A stretch of DNA of 64,000 nucleotides from NCBI GenBank assembly GCA_017355425.1, contig CP070233.1:5513272-5577271 (forward strand), written 5' to 3'. Below are positions 16,681 to 27,600 of the stretch, piece by piece (position 1 is the first letter of the stretch; the number at the start of each line of letters is the position of its first letter). The translations under genes were made by a program, and so were the position numbers. The notes under the pieces were generated by a model that saw only the letters and a program-made list of their open reading frames with translations, searched no databases and was not told the origin of the DNA. The stretch comes from Dolichospermum sp. DET69. GTDB taxonomy: Bacteria > Cyanobacteriota > Cyanobacteriia > Cyanobacteriales > Nostocaceae.

Positions 16681-18204
16681 TTAATTAGTGGTAATCAAGT
16701 TAAAACCCTTAGCTTCTCCTATCATTTTACTCTCTTTTAAATTCATTTTCTGCAAACTATCATGATCCAGCAACAAATAAGATTGATGAGAAAATCTATC
16801 TTGTAAATCGGCAATAGATGTAGGAATAACCTGACAATCACAATAAAAATCTAAGCTAGGACGACTATCAGGAAAAGAAGTATAAATTTTTGTTCCCGCA
16901 GGAACATTATTTTTAATTAATGTTGCTACTGGGACAACAGGGAATTTTTCATTTAACTCCCAAATCCAAGATTTAGAATTCATTAATAGTCCTAAAACAA
17001 TATACATTCCCGCAAATAAAACCGGGATAAATTTACGGTTATGCTGATGAATTAACCATGCTGTTATTCCCATAGTTATTGCTAAAATAATACTCATGAC
17101 AATTAACAATGGCTGTTTATCAACGGTACTAAAATAAACACAACCAGCTAAACCAACAATAACCAAAAATCCAAAAAATCCTGTCAGAAATTTGGTTTTA
17201 AACTTATTTTCTTGCCAAATATAGCTTAAATTAGCCCCAATTGCTAAAGCTAAAAATGGATAAACTGGCATAATATACCAGGGTAATTTTGTACCCATTA
17301 AAGAAACTATGGTAAAATAAATAATTGTCCCAATCAGAGTTAAACAACCCCAAGCAGTATTACGATTTTTCCAACATAAATATAAACCACCTGGTAAAAA
17401 CAACAACCAGGGAAAGCCATATTTTAGTAACTCAAGTAAATAATACCAAATAGGACCACTATTCCCTTCCACAGCTTTTCCCAGTCTATCAAAAGCTTGA
17501 GATTGAAAATGCACTTGCAAAAAAGTATCTCCATAATGTTGATATTGGGCAAAATACCAAGCAACAGCAGGGAAATTACCCAAAAGCATTCCTATCCATA
17601 GAAATGGATTTTTCAATATAGCTAATTGTTTATTAGCAATAATAAATAAACCTGCTATTCCTGCTAAAACTAACACTAACATTCCCTTAGTTAGCGTAAT
17701 TAAACCCAGACAAAAACCAATACCAAGAGCATATTTTTTATACTCACGTGATTTTAATGCACAAAATAATAATAATAGAAAAAAAGAAATAGTCATCCCA
17801 TCTAACATTGCCAGTCTCCCATGACGCACCACAGGCAATAATGTTAAATAAACCAAAGCTGAAAATAAAGCTGGTAAATTTTCTAAAAAAACTAAACGCC
17901 CGATTAAGTAAAGTAAAGGAACTCCTAAAGCCGTTAAAAATGCTCCCGGAAATCGGGTAGTAAATTCTTGCACTCCTCCTATGTGATAGCAAATAGCAAT
18001 TAACCATTGCATTAAAGGAGGTTTTAATAAAAAAGGATCTCCTTGTATAGTAGGATAAAGCCAGTTACCAGTTCGGTAAATTTCTCTAGCAACTATTGCA
18101 TAAGTTCCTTCATCCCAATCTCGTAAAGGTAAATTACCCAAGCCTATCAACCATAACATTAAAGATGCAATTAACAACCCTAATAACCATTGTTTATCTC
18201 TCAT
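16681..18204 (-). CDS. ArnT/PMT-like GT39-83 membrane glycosyltransferase
   Basis: The product has 507 residues. It opens with a membrane helix and LGNLPLRDWDEGTYAIVAREI, the acidic first-loop motif (D-W-D-E) of ArnT-type transferases, then YPTIQGDPFLLKPPLMQWL and TRFPGAFLTALGVPLLYLIG. About ten membrane helices and a C-terminal soluble part (about 420-507) follow. ArnT uses undecaprenyl-phosphate aminoarabinose; cyanobacterial relatives have unknown donors. It starts three bases downstream of the 812-residue transferase on the same strand, so the two are co-transcribed, reading away from the GtrB-like gene. Confidence 0.8.
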   Translation of the reverse strand: MRDKQWLLGLLIASLMLWLIGLGNLPLRDWDEGTYAIVAREIYRTGNWLYPTIQGDPFLLKPPLMQWLIAICYHIGGVQEFTTRFPGAFLTALGVPLLYLIGRLVFLENLPALFSALVYLTLLPVVRHGRLAMLDGMTISFFLLLLFCALKSREYKKYALGIGFCLGLITLTKGMLVLVLAGIAGLFIIANKQLAILKNPFLWIGMLLGNFPAVAWYFAQYQHYGDTFLQVHFQSQAFDRLGKAVEGNSGPIWYYLLELLKYGFPWLLFLPGGLYLCWKNRNTAWGCLTLIGTIIYFTIVSLMGTKLPWYIMPVYPFLALAIGANLSYIWQENKFKTKFLTGFFGFLVIVGLAGCVYFSTVDKQPLLIVMSIILAITMGITAWLIHQHNRKFIPVLFAGMYIVLGLLMNSKSWIWELNEKFPVVPVATLIKNNVPAGTKIYTSFPDSRPSLDFYCDCQVIPTSIADLQDRFSHQSYLLLDHDSLQKMNLKESKMIGEAKGFNLITTN

Positions 18205-18207
18205 ATT

Positions 18208-20646
18208 TTAGAAATTAATTATTGGTAGAAATTTCATAATATTTGTCACAGTTTTTAAAGTTTTTAATTCTGGTATATCTGGTTTTAATTTTTCTGCTAT
18301 GACTAAGTTTTTTTCAGCTTGTCTGGGTTGAAAGTCATAGAGATAAACAAATGCTAGATAAACCCAAGTATAAGGATTTTCAGCATCATATTTAGTTAAT
18401 TCTGTTAAATTCTGGATTAATTCTGAGGCTTCGCGCTGTAAAAGTTGTGAGAGAACTAGAGTATAACGCCAATTCAAGTTATTTGGTTCATTTTGTAAGT
18501 AATAATTAGCAGCAAATTCAATTTGTTTTAAATAATCTTGAGTAGCATCATATTGATTGAAATTATCTATCTGTACAAATAGATTATCTAACTTTCCTTT
18601 TTGTAACTCTATTGCTAATTGTGACATTCGGGAAACTAAATCTAAAGGTGGTGTTTTTTCTAGTTTTCCTGTATCTGTTACATTTACAACTATATTGGAA
18701 ATGTTTAATGGTATAATTTTGCCATCTCTTCTATCTAAATATAGGGCTGAGAGTTGATATTTTCCTGTGGGTAATGTCTGGGGAATAAATGTAGCTAGAT
18801 TCTCAACTACTCGAAAACTTTCTTGGGGATGACATTTCAAACCACAATATAAATTCCCTAAAGCAATCCCATGATCATGATACCAAGATGATTGTCCATT
18901 CTGCCATTTTAATAGTAATAAACCATTTTGTAATTCATCCCATGAACCTGTTATTTGATAAGTAACTGAGTTATTTTGACCTATTATAAATTGATTAGGA
19001 GTTATTACTTTTTCTAGAGTAACTGGCTTATTGTCACTAGTTAATTTTTCAACAACTATCTGAGAATTTTTGCGATGATATAATCGCAATTTATCATTAT
19101 GAGGTAATACCCAATTACCTTGTAATTGTAAATCAGGAGAAGTTTCTACCAAAAATTTTAACTTGCGTTTAGTTTCTCCCTTTTCTCCTTGTTCATCTGG
19201 TTCATTATCTTTAGTAACATACCAAGATAAATATTGTAAATCTTGATCTACTTGAGATAATTTCATAGTTAATTTTCTGCCATATATACGAAAATCAGCT
19301 AATGTACCAAAATAATCTAAAGTAAACTCATTAACTTGCGGTGTAGAAACTGGAATTACTCCTAAAGTTGTGCTTAAATATGGTGTAGTTTGACTAATTC
19401 TCTCCATTAATTGTGTTAGAGGATATTTTTTACCCTCATCATTAGGTAAATGTTTTCCTCCCCAGGCTTGAATTAGGGGTAAAGGAAACAAATTATTTAG
19501 TAAAATAATGCCACTTAATCCAATAGTTACTAATCTTAGTTTATCAAACCAAATATTTTCAACTAAGTTAAAAAAGTAAGCCAAAATTAAACTAATTATA
19601 GGAAAAGAGGGAAGAATAAATCTAATATCTTTATTTGTACCAAGAGAACAAATCACATAGCTACCCACCATGTATATAAATAACCAATTTAAACTAGATT
19701 TATGAAAAATAGCTGAAATTGTATCTTTGGAAAATCTATTTTTAATGAGATAAACTAATAAAATACCTAAACTTATAGATAATACTAGTAAACCAACACT
19801 TTCTGGTATAAATTGCGGATAATATAACCAACCAGCAATGGTTGTAGCAGAAGGATCACCTTCCCCTTTTCCTACATTGTTAGCATTTAAAGCAGACGTG
19901 ATAATTGTTAACCAGTTCAAACTATACCAAGAGCCACAAATTAACCAAGCTAAAATTAAAGATAAACTTGTTTGAATTAATTTAATAAAATAACGTTTTC
20001 TAATAAATATGATTAATATCCAGATACTAGGAATTAAAATGAAAATAAAGCCTGTAGGTTTAGACAACATTATCAACCCGATTCCTAAACCCAAGATAAT
20101 AGTGAGTATCCATGATATCCAACCAGTATAACTATCTTTCCAAATGGTTAAAATGGTAAATGTGAAAATGACAACTGCTGTTAAACCATAATCTAATAAA
20201 TAATCTGTTCTGATAATTCCCAAAATAGGAAATAATAAACAAAATAAGCTGCCAGTTATAGCAATTTTTCGATTTTTAAATAAATATTTACCTAGATGAT
20301 ATACTGATAAAATAATTATGGCTGTATATAATAAATTAACTAAACTAGCTTGATCATGTCCCTTACCAAACAATACCAAAAATGGTACGGTACAAATGTA
20401 TACAAAAGGAGCGCGATAACTAGGGCTTAATTGCCATAGAGATAACCACCAATCACTTGATAAAATATTCAAGTTTTGAAAAATTCGATAATGATGTAAT
20501 GCTCCTGTTAAATGTGCGCTTTGATCATAAGAGGGAATAGATTCATCTAAAAAAAACCATGTTCTATCTATAACTAATCCGATTAACCAAATTACTAATA
20601 GTATGAGATAATCTTTTCTTAATTTAGAATCATTTAAATAATTCAT
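18208..20646 (-). CDS. Large GT39-like membrane glycosyltransferase with soluble C-terminal part
   Basis: The product has 812 residues. The N-terminal half (about 1-430) is a multi-pass GT-C domain with DESIPSYDQSAHLTGALHHY in the first loop and YRAPFVYICTVPFLVLFG. The C-terminal half has a beta-rich section (about 440-680) and helical repeats near the end (LSQLLQREASELIQNL, NPYTWVYLAFVYLYDFQPRQ, AEKLKPDIPEL) that look like TPR units. It runs divergently from the GtrB-like gene at 20695 with a 48-base gap, so both promoters must lie in that short spacer. Substrate unknown. Confidence 0.7.
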   Translation of the reverse strand: MNYLNDSKLRKDYLILLVIWLIGLVIDRTWFFLDESIPSYDQSAHLTGALHHYRIFQNLNILSSDWWLSLWQLSPSYRAPFVYICTVPFLVLFGKGHDQASLVNLLYTAIIILSVYHLGKYLFKNRKIAITGSLFCLLFPILGIIRTDYLLDYGLTAVVIFTFTILTIWKDSYTGWISWILTIILGLGIGLIMLSKPTGFIFILIPSIWILIIFIRKRYFIKLIQTSLSLILAWLICGSWYSLNWLTIITSALNANNVGKGEGDPSATTIAGWLYYPQFIPESVGLLVLSISLGILLVYLIKNRFSKDTISAIFHKSSLNWLFIYMVGSYVICSLGTNKDIRFILPSFPIISLILAYFFNLVENIWFDKLRLVTIGLSGIILLNNLFPLPLIQAWGGKHLPNDEGKKYPLTQLMERISQTTPYLSTTLGVIPVSTPQVNEFTLDYFGTLADFRIYGRKLTMKLSQVDQDLQYLSWYVTKDNEPDEQGEKGETKRKLKFLVETSPDLQLQGNWVLPHNDKLRLYHRKNSQIVVEKLTSDNKPVTLEKVITPNQFIIGQNNSVTYQITGSWDELQNGLLLLKWQNGQSSWYHDHGIALGNLYCGLKCHPQESFRVVENLATFIPQTLPTGKYQLSALYLDRRDGKIIPLNISNIVVNVTDTGKLEKTPPLDLVSRMSQLAIELQKGKLDNLFVQIDNFNQYDATQDYLKQIEFAANYYLQNEPNNLNWRYTLVLSQLLQREASELIQNLTELTKYDAENPYTWVYLAFVYLYDFQPRQAEKNLVIAEKLKPDIPELKTLKTVTNIMKFLPIINF

Positions 20647-20694
20647 ATTTACAGGAATGCAAAGTTTTATTGAGTTTAATTATCTATAATTACC

Positions 20695-21639
20695 ATGAAT
20701 CAGCCCATCTACTCCCTAGTTATCCCCATTTATAACGAAGAAGAAAATATCACAGAGATGTATCGTCGGTTACATCATATCATGGAACAGTTAGACGGTG
20801 ATGTTGAATTGATTTTAATTGATGATGGTAGCCGCGATCGCTCCTTAAGCATGATGCGCGAATTACACCATCATGATCATCGAGTTCATTACCTCAGTCT
20901 AGCCCGAAATTTTGGGCATCAAATCGCCGTCACCGCAGGTTTGAACTTTGTCCAAGGCAAATGTATCATTGTCATGGATGCTGACTTGCAAGATCCACCA
21001 GAATTAATTTTATCAATGATTGACAAATGGCATCAAGGATACCAAGTAGTATATGCCCAACGTTTATCCCGGCAACAAGAAAGTTTACTCAAACGCTTAA
21101 CTGCGTATCTTTTTTATCGCATTCTTCGACGCTTGGCTAAAGTTGATATTCCTGTTGATACAGGGGACTTCTGTTTAATGGATAGACAGGTAGTAGATAT
21201 TCTTAATGCTATGCCAGAGCGAAACCGCTATATTCGGGGTTTACGTGCTTGGGTAGGTTTCCGACAAACATCGGTATTATTTGAAAGAAGTCCTCGTTTT
21301 GCTGGAGATGTTAAATATACCTTTGGTAAATCTTTATCTTTAGCAATTGATGGTATTATTTCCTTCTCCATAGTTCCATTAAGACTAGCAACTTATTTAG
21401 GGCTTTTATCTGCTGCTATTGCCTTAATTATGATCTTACTTGTCCTTTATTGGCGAATATTTACCCCAGTATCTCATTTAATTGGCTATACATTAATTAC
21501 AATTTCTATGTTTTTCTTAGGTTCAGTTCAGTTAATTTGTATTGGTATTTTAGGTGAATATATTGGTCGAATTTACGAAGAAGTCAAAGGCCGTCCCCTT
21601 TATACACTGAGAGAAAGTGGAGGTTTTACAAAAATTTGA
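20695..21639 (+). CDS. GtrB-like polyprenyl-phosphate glycosyltransferase (GT2)
   Basis: The product has 314 residues. It begins [20 protein letters not shown], has [12 protein letters not shown] and [16 protein letters not shown] (donor and metal binding), [12 protein letters not shown] and [11 protein letters not shown], and ends with two membrane helices. This is the DPM1/GtrB/ArnC layout: a cytoplasmic enzyme that moves a sugar from a nucleotide donor to undecaprenyl phosphate. The lipid-linked sugar is what the GT-C enzymes nearby would use outside. The SMR-like protein 430 bases downstream could be the flippase. Which sugar is used is unknown. Confidence 0.85.
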   Translation: MNQPIYSLVIPIYNEEENITEMYRRLHHIMEQLDGDVELILIDDGSRDRSLSMMRELHHHDHRVHYLSLARNFGHQIAVTAGLNFVQGKCIIVMDADLQDPPELILSMIDKWHQGYQVVYAQRLSRQQESLLKRLTAYLFYRILRRLAKVDIPVDTGDFCLMDRQVVDILNAMPERNRYIRGLRAWVGFRQTSVLFERSPRFAGDVKYTFGKSLSLAIDGIISFSIVPLRLATYLGLLSAAIALIMILLVLYWRIFTPVSHLIGYTLITISMFFLGSVQLICIGILGEYIGRIYEEVKGRPLYTLRESGGFTKI

Positions 21640-21666
21640 TATTTTCAGATCCTGGACTTCTTAAGA

Positions 21667-21767
21667 AACTTCCAAATAAAAAAATATCCCAAAATTTCTT
21701 GTGGTGCAGGCATCTTACCTGCTAATAATATCAGGACGGGCAGGATGCCCATCCCACAAGATTGAAT
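21667..21767. repeat. Dispersed about 100-bp repeat, copy 1
   Basis: CTTCCAAATAAAAAAATATC through CAGGATGCCCATCCCACAAG is repeated with few changes, inverted, at 60436-60534. It contains GGGCAGGATGCCCATCCC, a palindrome. No coding function is seen. Confidence 0.65.
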
Positions 21768-21790
21768 TATCTTTTTTGTGGAGTCATCTA

Positions 21791-22001
21791 AGAGGTTGTT
21801 TGATAGCGTTCACGAAGTGTGCCGAAGGCATAGCGTGGCGTTAGCCATAAAGTATTAAATAAAACTAATAATCTCCAAAAACCTAACCCCCCTGCCCCCC
21901 TTCCCTCGTAGGGAAGGGGGGTTTCAAAGCCTCTCCCCGCTTCGGGGAGAGGTTTACAAGAGGAGTTAATTTATACCTGGAAAACTTTTAAAACATCCTC
22001 T
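21791..22001. mobile_element. MITE-like element, AGAGG-family copy 2
   Basis: The ends AGAGGTTGTTTGATAG and CTTTTAAAACATCCTCT are imperfect inverted repeats. Its inside is the reverse of the 5406-5640 copy: the CGTTCACGAAGTGTGCCGA module, the poly-C/poly-G tract and the CCCCGCTTCGGGGAG palindrome. It lies between the GtrB-like and SMR-like genes, and so may interrupt what was once one transcription unit. Confidence 0.75.
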
Positions 22002-22069
22002 AAGGAAGTCGGAGATCTAGATTTTGTTTTCTTGTTTAGCTAAAAAATTAAAATACTCAGGTAATATCT

Positions 22070-22438
22070 ATGTCAATACCAGAATTCAGTTTACTACTAA
22101 TATCAGTTCTCATCAGTGTAGCCGGACAATTTTTCTTAAAAATGGGAGCGATTAAATTAGGGAAAGTTGATCCAAGTAACGCTGTTAGTCATATTCTCAA
22201 TATGATCACGATACCAGAACTTTTATTAGGATTAACCTGTTATGGTATTGGTGCAGTAGCCTATATTCTCCTCCTAACCAGAGTTAATTTGACTGTTGCT
22301 GCCCCTGCTGTATCAGTTGGTTATATATTTTCCGTATTACTAGGTTACTTTGTTTTAAAAGAACCTATTTCTTTAATCCGTGTTTTTGGATTAGGTTTCA
22401 TTGTTACAGGAGTTATATTAGTAATTTGGAAAAAATAA
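22070..22438 (+). CDS. Small EamA/SMR-family membrane protein, possible lipid-linked sugar flippase
   Basis: The product has 122 residues and four predicted membrane helices, with GQFFLKMGAIKLG in helix 1, NLTVAAPAVSVGYIFSVLLGYF in helix 3 and a final FIVTGVILVIWKK. This matches the small multidrug resistance-like group that includes ArnE/ArnF, the flippase for undecaprenyl-phosphate aminoarabinose. Position after a GtrB-like gene and near ArnT-like genes supports flipping of a lipid-linked sugar rather than drug export. The function is inferred. Confidence 0.65.
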   Translation: MSIPEFSLLLISVLISVAGQFFLKMGAIKLGKVDPSNAVSHILNMITIPELLLGLTCYGIGAVAYILLLTRVNLTVAAPAVSVGYIFSVLLGYFVLKEPISLIRVFGLGFIVTGVILVIWKK

Positions 22439-22786
22439 AATTAAGATCCTCTTGAGTTATTATGAATAAAAAGTCATCAATCGGTGATGAAAATATCTCC
22501 GCTTAAGGCTAAAATCGTAGCTATCGTAACTCCCAAATATTATTCACAAATGAGAAACTATATTCAGTTAATTATCATCTAACTATTTCATGGCATTGAA
22601 GAAAAAATAACCTTTTCTTTAAGAGAAAATCATGAACTAAAGTAGTAAAATATACACGAATATTCAGGCAACTCATACCTCACAGTATGGCAAACAATCT
22701 CAATTTTATAGAAAAAATGTGTTATAACCTACCGTCAGAGCTATCAATGCCATTATTGATTGCTCACCCCTTGAAGGAGTTACGCT
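22439..22786. other. Gene-free spacer with short palindromes
   Basis: TCATCAATCGGTGATGA near 22470 is a small perfect hairpin. The GTG and AAGGAG site of the next gene lie at the right edge. Nothing else is identified. Confidence 0.35.
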
Positions 22787-23743
22787 GTGGAAAATAATAA
22801 GTCATTTTTTGGGACTCAGGGAATATTAATTGCCATACTTGGCCTCACTGGCACTTTAAGCATTGCTTTAATGATTCTGTTCAAAGCTCAAACCTCCGAT
22901 GCTCAAAACAAAAGTGCCATTGTTAAAAATAAAGATATTGCTGCTAATGTAAAAACTCAGCAGCGGCTAGAGGAATTTAAAACAGAAATGCTCACCAGTT
23001 GGCAGCAAGAAGCACAAGCCAAAGGGTTTTCTACTGATGTTCCATCTAACTTTCAAGGGATTGTGATTAGCGAAGCTAAACTTCCCCCAGAAAAAAAAGT
23101 TATTGCCCTAACGTTTGATGATGGACCTTGGCCTAGTAGTACAGCAAAAGTATTAGATATTCTCAAAAAAAATAATATCAAAGGTACATTTTTCGTAGTT
23201 GGCCAAAATGTCAAAAATTATCCTGACTTAACAAAGCGGGTCGTTACAGATGGTCATGTGATTGCTAACCATACTTGGCATCATTGGTATCATCACATGA
23301 ATGCCCAAGCGGCGGCTTACGAAGTTGCTAATACAGGAGACATAATTTATCAAACTACAGGTGTCAAAACTAGTCTGTTTCGTCCACCAGGAGGGATTAT
23401 GAGCAATGGAGTAGCAGCTTATGCTAAAAGTAATAAATATGCCATTATCATGTGGTCTGCTGACTCCATGGACTACTCTCGTCCAGGTGTGCCTCGATTA
23501 ATGAATAATATATTTAGAGAAGCTAAACCAGGCGGTATTGTATTGATGCACGATGGTGGTGGTGATCGCTCTCACACTGTCACAGCTTTACCAGAAATTA
23601 TTAGCAAGTTTCGGAAACAGGGTTATGAATTTGTGACTGTTCCCGAACTGTTAGAAATGCAAGATCAATATCCACAGTTACTTGCTCAGAAACCTCAAAA
23701 AACTGTAAAAACTCTTAAATCTCAGACATCTCCGAAACCTTAA
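22787..23743 (+). CDS. NodB-domain polysaccharide deacetylase, membrane-anchored
   Basis: The product has 318 residues; GTG 22787 is supported by AAGGAG at 22774. A single N-terminal membrane segment (about 11-31) is followed by a linker and a NodB domain from about 103. The five-motif pattern is visible: IALTFDDGPW (motif 1, Asp-Asp), IANHTWHHW (motif 2, metal-binding His residues), FRPPGGI (motif 3), MWSADSMDY and LMHDGGGD near the end. It should remove acetyl groups from N-acetylglucosamine polymers such as peptidoglycan or an exopolysaccharide in the periplasm. A long repeat array follows its stop. Confidence 0.9.
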   Translation: MENNKSFFGTQGILIAILGLTGTLSIALMILFKAQTSDAQNKSAIVKNKDIAANVKTQQRLEEFKTEMLTSWQQEAQAKGFSTDVPSNFQGIVISEAKLPPEKKVIALTFDDGPWPSSTAKVLDILKKNNIKGTFFVVGQNVKNYPDLTKRVVTDGHVIANHTWHHWYHHMNAQAAAYEVANTGDIIYQTTGVKTSLFRPPGGIMSNGVAAYAKSNKYAIIMWSADSMDYSRPGVPRLMNNIFREAKPGGIVLMHDGGGDRSHTVTALPEIISKFRKQGYEFVTVPELLEMQDQYPQLLAQKPQKTVKTLKSQTSPKP

Positions 23744-23747
23744 AGAA

Positions 23748-24602
23748 AATGTCTGAATCAGGATGACCAGGATTTAAGGATTAACAGGATTAATACGGGT
23801 AAGAAAAATGTCTGATAGCGTAGCGTGGCGCAAGCCATATCAGGATGACCAGGATTACAGGATTAACAGGATTAATACGGATAATACAAATGTCTGATAG
23901 CGTAGCGTGGCGCAAGCCATATCAGGATGACCAGGATTAAAAGATTAACAGGATGAATACGGGTAAGAAAAATGTCTGATAGCGTAGCGTGGCGCAAGCC
24001 ATATCAGGATGACCAGGATTAAAAGATTAACAGGATGAATACGGGTAAGAAAAATGTCTGATAGCGTAGCGTGGCGCAAGCCATATCAGGATGACCAGGA
24101 TTACAGGATTAACAGGATTAATACGGGTAAGAAAAATGTCTGATAGCGTAGCGTGGCGCAAGCCATATCAGGATGACCAGGATTACAGGATTAACAGGAT
24201 GAATACGGGTAAGAAAAATGTCTGAATCAGGATGACCAGGATTACAGGATGAACAGGATTAATACAGACAAAGTATTTAATTAAATCCTGTAAATCCTCA
24301 AATCCTGGAAATCCTGATTCAGACAAAGTATTTAATTAAATCCTGTAAATCCTCAAATCCTGGAAATCCTGATTCAGACAAAGTATTTAATTAAATCCTG
24401 TAAATCCTCAAATCCTGGAAATCCTGATTCAGACAAAGTATTTAATTAAATCCTGTAAATCCTCAAATCCTGGAAATCCTGATTCAGACAAAGTATTTAA
24501 TTAAATCCTGTAAATCCTCAAATCCTGGAAATCCTGATTCAGACAAAGTATTTAATTAAATCCTGTAAATCCTCAAATCCTGGAAATCCTGATTCAGACA
24601 AA
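23748..24602. repeat. Double minisatellite bounded by GTCTGAATCAGGAT inverted ends
   Basis: The left half repeats an 82-bp unit (GTCTGATAGCGTAGCGTGGC... with GATGACCAGGATTACAGGAT) with unit starts at 23810, 23892, 23974, 24056 and 24138. The right half repeats a 55-bp unit (CAGACAAAGTATTTAATTAA ... CCTGGAAATCCTGATT) with starts at 24265, 24320, 24375, 24430, 24485 and 24540. The block begins TCTGAATCAGGAT and ends ATCCTGATTCAGACA, its inverse. It fills the space between two converging genes up to the gltS stop codon. Confidence 0.9.
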
Positions 24603-27600
24603 TTACACAGAACTTAATTGTTTTTCCTCTGTTTTCGCTTCTGGACTATCAGCTTCAGATGGTGGTACTAACTGCCAGAATTTGGGTAAATATTCTGCCC
24701 AATTGGCGATAATTTCCTGGGCTTTTGGTGAACCAGTGCGATCGCCATGAGTTTTAATTAGATCATACAATTGTTGTGCGCCAACATTACTGACAACTCG
24801 CTGCACTTTAACAATAGCGTGATTAACTAACTCAGGGAAATTACCAACTTCATCCAGGAAGTAAGCCAAACCGCCGGTCATTCCTGCACCAACGTTGCGG
24901 CCCACCTTACCCAAGACAACAATCACACCACCAGTCATATACTCGCAGCAGTGATCACCAGCCCCTTCAATCACGGCTGTACCTTTAGAGTTCCGTACCG
25001 CAAACCGTTCTCCGGCTAAACCATTGGCAAATAACGCCCCACCGGTAGCACCATAAAGGCAGGTATTACCCACAATCACGTTTTCGGCTGGGTTGTATGT
25101 GGCATTTGCTGGGGGCTGAATAATAATTTCCCCACCATTCATTCCCTTACCTACATAGTCATTAGCTTCCCCTACTAAGTTGAGAATGACACCATCTAGG
25201 TTAAATGCGCCGAAGCTTTGCCCCACACTTCCGTGGAAATTGAGGTTAATTGCCCCTGTAAAGCCGTTGTCACCGTATTTAGCAGCGATCGCCCCAGTTA
25301 ACCTCGCACCGACGGTTCTATCGGTATTGACGACGGTGAGAGTCTTGCTAACTTCAGTTTGATTCTCAATTGCGGCTTGAATATCTAAATCAGCCAGTAA
25401 CTGATCATCCAATACAGATCCGTTGCTGTGAACTTTCTCATGCACCAACCAACTGCGATTAACTTTAGTATCTGGGAGCTTAGTTAAACAATCCAAATTC
25501 AAAGCTTGGGTTTTATTCAGTTGGATTTCCGAACGCACCGTTAATAAATCAGCCCGGCCAATTACTTCTGATAAAGAACGATATCCCAATTTAGCCAACA
25601 GACTCCGCACCTCTTCCGCAATGAAGTAGAAGAAATTGACAACGTGTTCGGGAATGCCGGTAAACCGCTTCCGCATTTCTTCTTTCTGAGAAGCTATCCC
25701 CACAGGACAGTTATTAGTGTGGCAAATCCGCGCCATAATACAGCCTTCAGCAATCATGGCGATAGAACCGAAGCCGAACTCCTCAGCCCCCATTAATGCC
25801 CCAATCAGGACATCCCAGCCACTTTTCAGACCACCATCTACACGCAAGATGACGCGATCGCGCAGGCTGTTTTCCATCAATACCCGATGCACTTCTGTTA
25901 ACCCCAATTCCCAGGGACTACCAGCGTGTTTAATGGAAGAAAGCGGTGATGCACCAGTACCGCCATCATGTCCCGAAATTTGGATAATATCGGCATTAGC
26001 CTTAGCTACACCTGCCGCAATTGTGCCAATCCCTATTTCTGCGACTAATTTCACCGAAACTTGGGCTGTGGGGTTAATTTGGTGCAAGTCAAAAATCAAC
26101 TGTGCTAAGTCTTCAATGGAATAAATATCATGGTGGGGTGGTGGTGAAATCAAAGTTACACCAGGCTTAGAACGGCGCAACATGGCAATATATGGGCTTA
26201 CCTTTGGTCCAGGTAGTTGTCCACCTTCTCCAGGTTTTGCACCTTGGGCAATTTTGATTTCCAGTTGTTGGGCTGTGGCTAAGTATTGGGGAGTAACGCC
26301 AAACCGTCCCGATGCAATTTGTCTAATGGCACTTGCAGCGGTGTCACCATTTCTCAACCCATTGAGATGGGGCAGAGTGGGAGATTTACCAGCAGCATCC
26401 ACATCCCTTAAAACATTGTAACGAACGGGATCTTCGCCACCTTCACCTGAATTAGATTTACCACCAATGCGATTCATGGCGATCGCTAAAGTTTCATGTG
26501 CTTCTCGTGATAACGCCCCTAAGGACATCCCACCGGTACAGAAACGTTTGACAATATCATTAACTGACTCTACCTGTTCTAAAGGAATTGATGAGCGCTC
26601 GCTTTGGAAATCCAGCAAATCACGCAACGCCGTCACCGGTCTATTGTGGAGATGCTGTTTGTAAACCTCATAATGGTCATATTGCTTACCATTTACCGCC
26701 TTATGTAGCGACTTAGCCAACTCTGGGCTGTTCATGTGGTATTCACCACCGGGTCGGTATTGGACAAAACCTAAGTTTTCCAACTTCTTCGCCGTCAATT
26801 CCGGGAAAGCCTTACTGTGGAAAGACAGCACCTCTTGCGCCAATTCATTCACACTTAAACCACCAATGCGGGAAGTTGTCCCCCGGAAACCCAAAGCTAA
26901 CAAATCACCACCAATCCCAATCGCTTCAAATATTTGCGCGGCTTGATAACTGGAAAGGAGAGAAATTCCCATCTTCGAGAGGATTTTCAACAAACCTGAT
27001 TCTATAGCTTGGCGATAATTTTCTATGGCTTGGTTTAAAGTCAAAGTGGCAATTTTGCCCCTAGTCATAAACTGCTGCGTTTTGGGTTCAGCCCACCAAG
27101 CACTGACAGTATCCAAAGCCATATAGGCACAAACAGCACCCGCACCATAACCCAATAAACAAGCAAAATGATGGGTACTCCAACATTGGGCGGTATCCAC
27201 AATTAGGGATGTTTTCATCCGTAACCCTTCGCGGATTAAGTAATGATGAACCGCACCAATTGCCAATAAAGGGGGAATATAGGTATATTCAGCAGCAATA
27301 CCTGTACCTGTTCTGTCACTTAATATTAAAATATTTGCACCAGCCCGCACCGATTCAGCAGCTTGTTTTTGCAAACATTCCACAGCCGTTTTTAAACCAT
27401 TTGGGCCTGTGGCTATGGGGAATAAAGTTGATAACTCAGCCGTCGCAAATCCTGACAACTTAACAGTTTCTAACTCTGTCTGAGTGAGTACAGGTGACTC
27501 TAACTTGAGTCTGCGGGCGTATTCTGGTTTGGGTTCTAATAAATTTCCCTTTTCACCCAGTTCTACCGTCAGAGACATTACTAACTTTTCCCGTAAAGGG

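Noticed and set aside
23748-24602. 82-bp and 55-bp repeats as CRISPR candidates
   Set aside because: Units are nearly identical throughout without variable spacers. These are minisatellites.
25180-27463. Several plus-strand frames inside gltS
   Set aside because: They are shadows of a well-conserved minus-strand gene and have no family resemblance.
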